From NCBI GenBank assembly GCA_026706025.1, contig JAPOZO010000063.1, positions 124,001 through 188,000 of the forward strand: a stretch of DNA of 64,000 nucleotides, given 5' to 3'. Both the position numbers and the translations under genes were made by a program. Numbering within the stretch: the stretch's first letter is position 1; each line of letters begins with the position of its first letter. Positions 33,021-43,112 of this stretch are shown here, one piece after another. Under the pieces are notes generated by a model. It worked only from the letters and a program-made list of their open reading frames with translations, ran no database searches and was not told the origin of the DNA. This stretch comes from Candidatus Poribacteria bacterium (GTDB lineage Bacteria > Poribacteria > WGA-4E > WGA-3G).

Positions 33021-34729
33021 TTCTGCCCGAGTGCTTTTAGGAACTCTTGATCATCTTTTACATCCGAAAATTCAGGGGTCTCAAGGAAATTCGAGTAGTA
33101 CATATCTCGGTTAGGGTTTAGCACATAATCTTGAGTCGCCTTTAAATGGTGTAAAGTCTTCTCTCTGTCCTTCTCAGAAGCCCAAACACTTACTGCAAGA
33201 AAGAAGTGGGTATCAGCGTCGTAGCGGATCAAATCAATGGCAATTTGTAGGAAATGTCTCGCCTCGCTATACTTCTTTGACCGTAACAGGCAATAACCGA
33301 CATCGTGGGCAGCCCATGTAAGGTCGCTGATATTTACAGAATGACCGGCATCTCGTTTTGCCATCTCGCCTTCAATAAACACGCTTACTTCCGTAAGTGC
33401 CTGATCGAAACGTTCCCAATCTTCCTGTTTGCTATACACCAGAAGTCGATTCGTTCTCACAGCCAACCAGAACCGAAAATAATGCTCCCAATCCGGTTCG
33501 CCGTTAGCATCTTCCAACTTTTCCATGCCAAGAAGCGTTTCATCTAACCGGTCGTAGGCGCGTAAGATTTCTGATCCGATTTGCAAGAAATCGCAACGTG
33601 CGTAGCGACTCAATTCAGGGTTCTCTAAGCGTTCAGAGGCTTCCTCATAAATCTGAAACCACTCATCAACACGCCCTTCCGCTTTCCAACATTCAATATG
33701 ACTTAAACTACCAACAGTCTCCAGCACATCTTCATCTGACAAATGCTCGCATGCCCAACGATAAAGCCGAACCTGTTCTTCAACAGCTTCCTTGTTCCAC
33801 CGAAGCCGGGCAAGGTTACCGCTGAGTTGCCGGTGCGACCAGAAACGCTCCTTATTGTCTGAAGCGACGTTCAGATACCTACGGTGCAGGGAGACGCTTT
33901 TTTCCATTCCGATTTTGCCTATATACTCGTATATCTCATCGGCGAGATGTGCCAAGTCAGGTGTGATTTCGCCTTTAAGCGCATCTTCAACTTGGTTGTG
34001 TGCTTCCTTAAGAATATCCTCGCCTGATGTCGGGTCGGATTTTGCCTGTGCTATGAATGAATCAAACTTGCTGCGTATGCTTTCCAACTGACGCATAATG
34101 TTCTCCTTCAGATTTTCTGATAGTTGTACATCATCAAGGACTTCTTGAACCAAGAGTTCTTGATCTCCCTGTAGACGCTTTCGCGCGCGGTGGAGTCGAC
34201 TCGCAATTGTGTTTACCGACACTCCCAAGAATTTGCTGATCTCTTTCGTGGTCATTTCGTCGAGATAATAGAGCATCACGACAGTGCGTTCACTCTCTGG
34301 CAGCTTTTCCAAAATTTTTTTCACAAGCGCATGAGAATGCTCGGTACTCGCTGTTCTCGATTGTTCCGATGCATGATGTGTGTAAGAAGACCGCTCAATT
34401 TCTTCCGAACGTGTATCCTCCAGCGATTGCATCACAAACTTTTGCTCTCGCATCCACTTCTGCTTTCGCATCCAATCAATACAAAGCCGATTCGCGATGA
34501 CATAGAGCCACCCGGCAAATTGATTCGGATCTTTAAGGGTCGAAAGTTTTTTATATGCCTGAAAGAAGGCATCTTGCATAATGTCTTCAGCGTAGTGATA
34601 ATCGCCGATCTTCCGCCATACAAGAGTATGAACGCTCTTTTGGTACTTTTCGACCAAGATGCCAAACGCAGCATCGTCACCTGATAAAATTTTTCGAACC
34701 AGTTGAACATCGTCTTCTTTTTTTTCCAC
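33017..34729 (-). CDS. ECF-type RNA polymerase sigma factor with long C-terminal extension
   Basis: 570 residues. GTG 34729 was chosen over ATG 34789 because AGGAGGAAG lies six bases before it and because the aligned sigma factor at 52062 starts there. Region 2 (ILVEKYQKSVHTLVWRKIGD, FQAYKKL, FAGWLYVIANRLCIDWMRKQ) and region 4 (ERTVVMLYYLDEMTTKEISK, VNTIASRLHRARKRL) are intact over residues 1-190. The remaining 380 residues are helical, with repeats that look TPR-like (ARLRWNKEAVEEQVRLYRWA, YCLLRSKKYSEARHFLQIA). Such tails are known in ECF groups where they sense or replace the anti-sigma factor. It is coupled to the MacB-type permease gene by an ATGA overlap. Confidence 0.88.
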   Translation of the reverse strand: MEKKEDDVQLVRKILSGDDAAFGILVEKYQKSVHTLVWRKIGDYHYAEDIMQDAFFQAYKKLSTLKDPNQFAGWLYVIANRLCIDWMRKQKWMREQKFVMQSLEDTRSEEIERSSYTHHASEQSRTASTEHSHALVKKILEKLPESERTVVMLYYLDEMTTKEISKFLGVSVNTIASRLHRARKRLQGDQELLVQEVLDDVQLSENLKENIMRQLESIRSKFDSFIAQAKSDPTSGEDILKEAHNQVEDALKGEITPDLAHLADEIYEYIGKIGMEKSVSLHRRYLNVASDNKERFWSHRQLSGNLARLRWNKEAVEEQVRLYRWACEHLSDEDVLETVGSLSHIECWKAEGRVDEWFQIYEEASERLENPELSRYARCDFLQIGSEILRAYDRLDETLLGMEKLEDANGEPDWEHYFRFWLAVRTNRLLVYSKQEDWERFDQALTEVSVFIEGEMAKRDAGHSVNISDLTWAAHDVGYCLLRSKKYSEARHFLQIAIDLIRYDADTHFFLAVSVWASEKDREKTLHHLKATQDYVLNPNRDMYYSNFLETPEFSDVKDDQEFLKALGQK

Positions 34730-34990
34730 GAAACTTCCTCCTGATAAACAGATTGGATCGTGTTTGCATTCGCCAACAGGCTTAATCAAATACCGAGTTT
34801 TGTAAAATTAACACAGGTGATTCGTTTGTAACTCACACCCTCTATTATTAAAGACGAAATTTTGTGCACAAATCTTGCATCTTGGGAAAAAAAATGAAGA
34901 AACCTTCTTTGAAGTTGGAAAATTCTCAGGCGTTCAGCGATTTGATCCGACACGCTTGCTGGATTTGTAAACCGAGCGCACTCTAAACAC

Positions 34991-35125
34991 GTTTATGAAT
35001 GTAAGATTGGAGAGGCTGCCTAAATTCTTGGTGTTAATTCTCAAACGCTCCGCCGTCGGGAGGAAAGCGGTGAGATAGAACCAGCTAAAGGGGTACCAAA
35101 AGGCACTCGCCTCTACACGCATTAG
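34991..35125 (+). pseudogene. Remnant of a MerR-like/IS607-type HTH protein
   Basis: One frame reads KIGEAA, stop, ILGVNSQTLRRREESGEIEP, AKGVPKGTRLYTH. This is a clear HTH-17/MerR-like DNA-binding helix pair in which the expected AAA (Lys) codon is TAA. The recombinase part and the 5' end are gone. Such domains begin IS607-type transposases and excisionases. It lies in a 770-bp gap with no other gene. Confidence 0.6.
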
Positions 35126-35269
35126 GCATCGCCTTGATGGGCAACAACTATACATCCTATTTCAAACGTGAGTTTGAAAATAAAGACTGAAACTCCCGTA
35201 GCTTGGGTTGAGCGGTAAAAGACCAAGAACCCACCCGTTGATACAGAAGTAGCCGATTTTCAACGACCC

Positions 35270-35440
35270 GTTTTTGTAGATACAAATAGCGAAACCCAAC
35301 ACCCGAAACGCTGTGGATGTGAGAATACGTTGGGTTTCACTCGGTTTTCGGTGATTTCAGGTTTCTTGATGAACTCAAAAGTCATCTGCTCTATGCCATT
35401 TTTAGTAGATCTCCGTTCAACCCAACCTACAAAATTCAAA
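35270..35440. repeat. Imperfect inverted repeat (GTTGGGTTTC ... AACCCAACCTAC)
   Basis: A short hairpin GAAACCCAAC..GTTGGGTTTC (35290-35340) lies beside a longer element ending in AACCCAACCTAC at about 35419. The whole has the look of a MITE. No intact gene lies here; a 65-codon minus frame has no ribosome site. The rest of 34730-35497 is AT-rich and featureless apart from the HTH remnant at 34991. Confidence 0.5.
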
Positions 35441-35497
35441 TCTTTTATCAAACTCACGTTATTTCAAACAATCCCTGCTTGATAAAAGGAGTACCAA

Positions 35498-37687
35498 ATG
35501 AATATTAAACTCTTTTTTTTCTTGTTGATTCTGTTTCCTGCTGTCACTTTAACCTGCTTTCTACAGAACGGTGTAGCGCAAGATTACACGCAAATACGTT
35601 TACCTGATGGTGCCACAGCGCGGTTGGGTAAGGGAACTTTATCTGACGTAGTATATTCGCCGGATGGCACGCGTTTGGCGATCGCTGGGAATCTGGGTAT
35701 CTGGATATACGATGTGCAAAGTGGTGGTGAAATCAAGTTAATCGCTGGACGGTGGGGGAGTATCCGTAGTGTATCATTTTCTCCGGATGGTCAAACGCTG
35801 GCAGCAAGTGAAAGCTGGCACCGCACTATCTATTTATGGGATGCAGAGACGGGCGCGGTCAAGAAGACAATCACTGAAGATGCCGATGTCGCCTTCAGCA
35901 GTTTCGCCTTCAGCATGTCGTTTTCACCGGATGGTGAGACGTTGGCAAGCGGTGGCTGGTACGGCACCATCTATTTGTGGGATGTGAACACGGGCGAGGT
36001 CAAGCGGACAATCACTGAACGTGCAAGTAACGTCTTCACTGTCTTTAGCGTGTCGTTTTCACCGGATGGTCGGACGCTGGCAAGTGGAATCCGAGACGGG
36101 AGCATCGGGTTGTGGGATGTAGCTACTGGCACGCGCAAGCACACCCTTACTGGACATACAGATGTTGTTCATAGTGTATCATTTTCACCGGATAGTGAGA
36201 CGTTGGCAAGTAAAAGTTGGGACAACACTATCCGATTGTGGGATGTAGCCACTGGCACGCGCAAGCACAGCTTTGCTGGAACTTTGGGTCTCACCCATAG
36301 CGTATCGTTTTCCCCTGATAGTGAGACGTTGGCAAGCGGGAGCTGGGACAACACCATCGGGTTATGGGATGTGAACACAGGCACGCTCAAGAAGACAATC
36401 ATTGGACATTCGGGTACTGTCCATAGTGTATCGTTTTCCCCTGATGGTGAGACGTTGGTAAGCGGGAGCTGGGACAGAACTGTCCGTTTATGGAATGTGA
36501 ACACAGGCACGCTCAAGAAGACAATCACGGGGTATTCAAATTCTGTCCATGACGTATCGTTTTCTCCGGATGGTCAGATGTTGGCAAGTGGAGACAGTAG
36601 TGGGATCATCCGTTTGTGGGATGTGAATACATTCTTACCCAAGCACACCCTTATTAGCTCATCCAAGCACACCGTTGCTGGTTGGAATGATGTCCATAGT
36701 GTATCGTTTTCTCCGGATGGTCAGATGTTGGCAAGTGGAGACATTAGGGGAGTCATCTGTTTGTGGGATGTAGCCACTGGCACGCTCAAGGATACACTCA
36801 CTGGACATTGGGATTCTGTCTATAGCGTATCATTTTCTCCCGATGGTCAGACATTGGCAAGCGGCAGCTGGGACAACACCATCCGGTTGTGGGATGTAGA
36901 CACAGGTGAATTCAAACGCATCTTCATTAATTCGGATGTAGACACAGGTGAATTCAAGCGCACCTTCACTAATCATGAAGAGAGAGTCCATGATGTATCT
37001 TTTAGTCCGGATGGTCAGACGTTGGCAGGTGGTGGCTGGGACAACACCATCCGGTTGTGGGATGTGGATACTGGCGCGCTCAAGCACACGCTTAAGTACA
37101 CTCGCGGGAGCATAACCAGTCAGTATTCAGATTCTGTCTATAGTGTATCGTTTTCACCGGATGGTCAGACACTGGCAAGTGGAAGCACGGACACTATCAT
37201 CTGTTTGTGGGATGTGGACACTGGCACGCTCAAGCACACCCTTGGTCAGGCGTATGCTCCGCATTGGAGTGATGTCTATAAGGTGGCATTTAGTCCCGAT
37301 GGTGAGACGTTGGCAAGTGGGAGTCGGGACAACACCATCCGTTTGTGGGATGTTAGTGCTGGTACGCTCAAACACACCTTTAGACATCAGGGTGATGTCC
37401 ATAGCGTAGCATTTTCACCGGATGGTCAGACAGTGGTAAGCGGAGGCACGGATACTATCTATATGTGGGATACTTCAACATTCGTACCGAGTACCGAAGT
37501 ACTCACAGTAAACATCAATACAGTAGATGTTAATGGTGACGGAGTCGTCAACGTCCAAGATCTCGTGCATGTCGCGGCACGTATGGGTCAAGACGTTCCG
37601 GTAGGCGGAGATCCCGCAGATGTCAACGGTGATGGTGTTATTAACATCCAAGATTTGGTGCAAGTTGCAAATGCTATCGGCGATTAG
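35498..37687 (+). CDS. Secreted WD40-repeat protein with dockerin-like C-terminus
   Basis: 729 residues. Signal peptide IKLFFFLLILFPAVTLTCFL. About 14 WD40 blades of the form VHSVSFSPDGETLASGSWDN-TIxLWDVxTG suggest two seven-bladed propellers. The last 60 residues hold two Ca-binding dockerin-type repeats, VDVNGDGVVNVQDLVHVAAR and ADVNGDGVINIQDLVQVANA. Dockerins bind cohesins to assemble surface complexes; here the tail may simply anchor or be recognised by an outer-membrane secretion system. AAAGGAG precedes the ATG. The blades are near-identical in DNA, indicating recent tandem expansion or gene conversion. No cohesin gene lies in the window. Confidence 0.9.
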   Translation: MNIKLFFFLLILFPAVTLTCFLQNGVAQDYTQIRLPDGATARLGKGTLSDVVYSPDGTRLAIAGNLGIWIYDVQSGGEIKLIAGRWGSIRSVSFSPDGQTLAASESWHRTIYLWDAETGAVKKTITEDADVAFSSFAFSMSFSPDGETLASGGWYGTIYLWDVNTGEVKRTITERASNVFTVFSVSFSPDGRTLASGIRDGSIGLWDVATGTRKHTLTGHTDVVHSVSFSPDSETLASKSWDNTIRLWDVATGTRKHSFAGTLGLTHSVSFSPDSETLASGSWDNTIGLWDVNTGTLKKTIIGHSGTVHSVSFSPDGETLVSGSWDRTVRLWNVNTGTLKKTITGYSNSVHDVSFSPDGQMLASGDSSGIIRLWDVNTFLPKHTLISSSKHTVAGWNDVHSVSFSPDGQMLASGDIRGVICLWDVATGTLKDTLTGHWDSVYSVSFSPDGQTLASGSWDNTIRLWDVDTGEFKRIFINSDVDTGEFKRTFTNHEERVHDVSFSPDGQTLAGGGWDNTIRLWDVDTGALKHTLKYTRGSITSQYSDSVYSVSFSPDGQTLASGSTDTIICLWDVDTGTLKHTLGQAYAPHWSDVYKVAFSPDGETLASGSRDNTIRLWDVSAGTLKHTFRHQGDVHSVAFSPDGQTVVSGGTDTIYMWDTSTFVPSTEVLTVNINTVDVNGDGVVNVQDLVHVAARMGQDVPVGGDPADVNGDGVINIQDLVQVANAIGD

Positions 37688-37973
37688 TCCAGAAACGTAC
37701 TTGACGAAAGCAGTCAAGAAACAAATCCATCTTTTTTTAACTTTTTCTGATAGGTATCCTATCCTTGCCTGCGAAAAACAATCAGCCGACCGGAGGCAGA
37801 TCGTGAACTGTCCAAGATGTCAAGCAGCAAACTTCATCTTTTCCCTGTTAAACAACATACAGAAAACGATTTCCGAGAAGGATGAACTCTCTGATTTTTG
37901 TTATTCATTAGCACCGCCGAGAAGCACATATTTTGTAAAAATTGACCTTTTTTGTGTCGTAAAATATTTTTAA

Positions 37974-38002
37974 TTGACATTTTTTGGCGTTTTTTCTACA
38001 AT
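37974..38002 (+). promoter_or_regulatory. Sigma-70 promoter of the third structured leader
   Basis: TTGACA, 17-bp spacer, TACAAT. Predicted start at about 38009, one base into the leader fold. Confidence 0.75.
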
Positions 38003-38007
38003 AAAAG

Positions 38008-38170
38008 ATGGCAGTTACATTTTCGTTAGTGCGCCGCAGGTGTTACCGCACCCGCGACGCTTAGCACTGCCATAGGTCAGGTATGACAGCGCTGGTTTCT
38101 ATTGTATCAGATAACACGATTTGTGTGTCATCTATAAATGGAGACCAGCACCTATATGGAAAGATTGCCA
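38008..38170 (+). ncRNA. Structured leader RNA, copy C
   Basis: Same fold as copies A and B. The closing stem pairs ATGGCA (38008) with TTGCCA (38165-38170). P2 is a strong GC hairpin (GCGCCGC-AGGTG with CACC-CGCGACGC). P3 pairs AGCACTGCCATA with TATGACAGCGCT. P4 pairs GCTGGTTTCTATT with AATGGAGACCAGC, with two G-U pairs. A following hairpin reuses GATT (GATT..TCAC with GTGA..AATC). There is no sigma-54 cassette here. The next gene is the GMC oxidoreductase 306 bp downstream; between them lies no credible ORF. Confidence 0.6.
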
Positions 38171-38475
38171 TCACTCTGAAACGCGGTGACGAATCCTTGT
38201 CGTCTCCGTTTCTCTTGCATAAGCACTCCCCGTATAGAGAAACACTGACCCCAAAACACGTATATCAAGCAGTTTTGAGATTTTATATGTTCGGGTGTTG
38301 TCATGCTCTCACTTATGAGATGCAGGCATCCGTAGGTAACGCGTTGCCTAATAATATCTCTTTATTAACTGCAGATGATGATTTTGAAGTAATCATTTCT
38401 TTGTGGAGGCACGTTTGGAAGTCGTGCTTTCTCTAAATATACGAGGAATCAGAACGGTTATAGCGTAGATACCAA

Positions 38476-40121
<1,646 letters not shown>

Positions 40122-40189
40122 TGGTACCAACTGCTCACTCTTTTTTATTAATGAGTGATTATAGACTTTAGAGGAATTTATCAAGAATC

Positions 40190-42262
40190 TTACCATTGGT
40201 TCGCTGCCGCCATCTTCCAACCCGTTACATCCGCCTTGATGTCCCCGCCGATGCTGTAAAGGCAGATGCCAACATCTTTCGGCTTATGCAGTTGGCTCTG
40301 TACGACTGCCTGACGTTCATTGATAAAAACCTCCACGAGTGCTCTGTCGATGAATATCCGTAAATTCAAATCTTCCTCGGTTTTCAACTCGAACGGCGCA
40401 ATGCCATAAGGTTGGGAACTACCGTACAGTTTTGCCGCTTCATTGCCATCACCTATCGAAATCGTCTTCTCGTCGGCTGAGTAGAAGATCTCCATCCCGT
40501 TCTGATTGGCTTTGTCGCAGAACACTTTTACACCATAGTCTTTCGCTTCGGTAGGCTTGATTGTGACATTCAGTTCAACCGTATCGCCTGAGATTTTCTT
40601 CAGCCTGTAGTCCTCGCCGTTTTTGACCGTAATGTCCTTCTCAACCGTTTCGTTGTAACGCAGACACTCAAGCTCACGAACCGGTTTAATACGTACAATC
40701 CCGTCATCAGGCAGGCTCAACTCCCAAGGCAATGAGAATATACAGCTCCATAAGGTGTTGCCAAGGTTAACCTGTATATTGGTAATGACGACTCTGCGCC
40801 CGTCTGGTGTGAGGAAGGTTTTGGGTGCCCAATAGATCGGTATGCCGCGATAATTGTTGGTCCAACTCATCTTGGTATGAAACTCGGGTGTGAACTTGTT
40901 ATCCTTCCATTCACCGAGATAGTACCGCGCCCCCCAGCTATGGCTGATAAGTAGCATCATATGTTTGTTGCCAAGTTTGAAGAAATCGGTGCAGGAGTGA
41001 TCGTGTTGCTCAAGTCCCGGCAACTCTTTCGTCATAAATTCACCGAGAAATTCCCACTTCTTAAAGTCTTTGGAGCGCATCAGTGTCGTCCGTTTATACC
41101 ATGCCCCCAATCCCGGTCGGGTATCCTCCATAGGGTGATCGCCCGAAAATATGTAGTAGTAATCTCCCTCAACCCAAGCCGTCGGATCCCAGAATACCCA
41201 ATAATCGGCATCTCGCGCCTCTTGCGGCACCTCAATCTCAATCGGTTTAGACCAGTCCTCCAGATGCTCATCCGAAGCCTCGACATAAGTCGGACGACCG
41301 CCAAATATGCCGACAAAGATGACTTTCTTGCCGTCTTTAGTGATAATCGTACCACCTGTACCACAACCGCCGCTGCCCAAAGCACAGTCGCCGCGCCGCC
41401 GCCAGTGAACAAGATCGGTACTCGTGAAGTGACCAAAAGCGTGCTCATCGCCTTTGCACATATAGCCGAAATGATACTGACCTTTCCAGTAGATCATGAA
41501 ATTCGGATCGGTCGAATAGTTCCTTTCGTTATCGCCTTCGGAATTAACCAAGTGGTATGTCGGGCGACTCGGGTCATGCATCAGTCGTTGGCGAAAATCA
41601 CGAGCGATCCGGACAGCTTCGTTGTCGAGGGTAAACATGTGTCTGTCGTCTCGATCGAAAACAATGTACGCGTCTTCATCGTTCTGTTTTATCGCTGCCA
41701 TGTTTCTAAACTCAGGAAATTTTCCAGCACGATCTACCCACCAACCGTCTTTCGAGAAATCATACCAGCTGAACGGTTGAGTTGCGGAGGGTGCGTTCGG
41801 TCTCAGTTCCTTAATCTGCGCTTGCGTCAAAGCCTGAGCATAAATCCGTACGTCCTTGACTTTTCCTTTGAATGATGTGGCGTAGTTCGGATTTAGATTG
41901 ACTGAGCCAATTACGAGTTGTAGATAGGGGTTGTTCAGAAAATCGAATGGCTCTTTGATGGTATAGTTGGCGTACACTTCCCCATCGCGGTAAATGGTGA
42001 CCGAGTTGTCCTTGTAAACAGCTGCCATCATCATGAATTGCCCGAGTACAATTTCCTGTTCTGGATTTTGCGCGAGTTGTTCTGGGTTTTGCGTGCGAGT
42101 GTTATCATCACTGGCGGTGGACCACTTCCTTGGAGTATCCTGCCCAAAAGCGAGTGCGTCATACTTCTCAGCCGCCTGTACAGTAATCACGCTGCAGTGC
42201 TTTGGAGCGTCCTCATCAAAGCAGAACCAGCTGACGAGGGTCTTGTCCGTCGTCGTGGACAT
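40190..42262 (-). CDS. GH32-like fructosidase family protein with N-terminal LamG-like part
   Basis: 690 residues. Residues 1-160 resemble a LamG/concanavalin fold (VYKDNSVTIYRDGEVYANYT, VKDVRIYAQALTQAQIKEL). The rest has the five-bladed GH32 plan: RPTYHLVNSE and STDPNFMIYWKGQYHFGYM (with the nucleophile Asp of NDPN kept as TDPN), WVFWDPTAW (transition-state Asp), and the C-terminal sandwich IFIDRALVEVFINERQAVV. The acid/base position, usually E-C-P-D, reads SCTDFF, so the general acid Glu appears replaced by Ser. It may be a binding protein or have altered chemistry. No signal peptide. Confidence 0.85.
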   Translation of the reverse strand: MSTTTDKTLVSWFCFDEDAPKHCSVITVQAAEKYDALAFGQDTPRKWSTASDDNTRTQNPEQLAQNPEQEIVLGQFMMMAAVYKDNSVTIYRDGEVYANYTIKEPFDFLNNPYLQLVIGSVNLNPNYATSFKGKVKDVRIYAQALTQAQIKELRPNAPSATQPFSWYDFSKDGWWVDRAGKFPEFRNMAAIKQNDEDAYIVFDRDDRHMFTLDNEAVRIARDFRQRLMHDPSRPTYHLVNSEGDNERNYSTDPNFMIYWKGQYHFGYMCKGDEHAFGHFTSTDLVHWRRRGDCALGSGGCGTGGTIITKDGKKVIFVGIFGGRPTYVEASDEHLEDWSKPIEIEVPQEARDADYWVFWDPTAWVEGDYYYIFSGDHPMEDTRPGLGAWYKRTTLMRSKDFKKWEFLGEFMTKELPGLEQHDHSCTDFFKLGNKHMMLLISHSWGARYYLGEWKDNKFTPEFHTKMSWTNNYRGIPIYWAPKTFLTPDGRRVVITNIQVNLGNTLWSCIFSLPWELSLPDDGIVRIKPVRELECLRYNETVEKDITVKNGEDYRLKKISGDTVELNVTIKPTEAKDYGVKVFCDKANQNGMEIFYSADEKTISIGDGNEAAKLYGSSQPYGIAPFELKTEEDLNLRIFIDRALVEVFINERQAVVQSQLHKPKDVGICLYSIGGDIKADVTGWKMAAANQW

Positions 42263-42326
42263 AAGTACCTACCTTTCAGTTTTATGTCTTATAGTAGATT
42301 CTGTAATTATTTATCCACTCAACATC

Positions 42327-42348
42327 GGTGCGGTTAGGAAACCGCACC
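42327..42348. repeat. GGTGCGGTT hairpin repeat, copy 2
   Basis: Identical 22-base hairpin to 31647-31668, again followed by TAC, in the gap between the GH32-like and Uma2 genes. Confidence 0.75.
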
Positions 42349-42372
42349 TACGGGACTTTAGAGCGGGGTCTA

Positions 42373-42963
42373 TCAGATAAATAGGTCACCAATCCTGCAC
42401 TGAAACCCTTCAATAACGTTGCCGCCATCAAGGATGTCGTCTCCATGCAGAATGGTGATGTCTTCAGGGGACCGGTACACTTCTACAGTTTCTCGACGCG
42501 GATTCACAACCCACACCATCGCACACCCGGCATTTAACCATTCGTCTACCTTTTCTGCGACTTCAGTGTAGGTATCGCCTGGAGAGATGACTTCAACCGC
42601 AAGATCGGGTGCTCCTTCCCAATAGCCCTTTGAAATACCCCGTTCATCAATTATGGCTTGGCGAACAAACGCAGCATCTGGCGCACGCACAGTGTCTGGA
42701 TTTTGGGCAATCTTAAATCCCGTTTCAGCACCACAAACGTAGCCTAATTTATGCTTTTCAACGTGCGCGTCAAGATGTCTTCCAATTTTAGCCGCTCGGA
42801 TCCCGTGTTCAAATCCAGCAGGTGGCATTCTACGTATGACCCCTTTCACCAATTCATACCGATACCCATCATCAGGTTGTTTCCACAGATCCTCAGCTGT
42901 TAAAAGTGTGTGTTGCGCTGATGGCAATTTGGGTCTTGGTTGATTCTGTTGTGTTTCTGCCAT
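42373..42963 (-). CDS. Uma2-family (DUF820) restriction-endonuclease-fold protein
   Basis: 196 residues from ATG 42963, with AAGGAAG upstream; a TTG at 42999 is in frame but weaker. Family features: YRYELVKGVIRRMPPAGFEH at the start, then the PD-(D/E)XK-like core VRAPDAAFV, PDLAVEVISPGDTYTEV (Asp and Glu-x-Ile) and KVDEWLNAGCAMVWVVNPRR. Uma2 proteins are frequent, multi-copy and of unsettled role in cyanobacteria and Planctomycetes-like genomes. Placed next to a repeat, without a partner gene. Function not settled. Confidence 0.9.
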   Translation of the reverse strand: MAETQQNQPRPKLPSAQHTLLTAEDLWKQPDDGYRYELVKGVIRRMPPAGFEHGIRAAKIGRHLDAHVEKHKLGYVCGAETGFKIAQNPDTVRAPDAAFVRQAIIDERGISKGYWEGAPDLAVEVISPGDTYTEVAEKVDEWLNAGCAMVWVVNPRRETVEVYRSPEDITILHGDDILDGGNVIEGFQCRIGDLFI

Positions 42964-43112
42964 TTTGTCTTCCTTATTTTGTCGTTCTGAAGTCAACAAG
43001 GTTGGTATTCATCGGTTTCTGTGTCAAACAATTTTAGTCCATTTGACATTGCTTTGGCAAGCGAAAAATTCACTGAAACCGCTCAAGTATCAGCACTTAC
43101 CAAAGCATAGAC

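Noticed and set aside
35760-37490. Possible tandem DNA repeat or mobile array
   Set aside because: The repeats coincide with WD40 blades in one intact frame, so they reflect the protein.
38083-38436. Plus-strand 117-codon frame inside leader copy C
   Set aside because: It starts inside the P3/P4 stems, has no ribosome site and no protein-like features.
40961-41875. 304-codon plus-strand frame opposite the GH32-like gene
   Set aside because: It is the antisense shadow of a gene with clear family motifs and has no ribosome site or recognisable domain.
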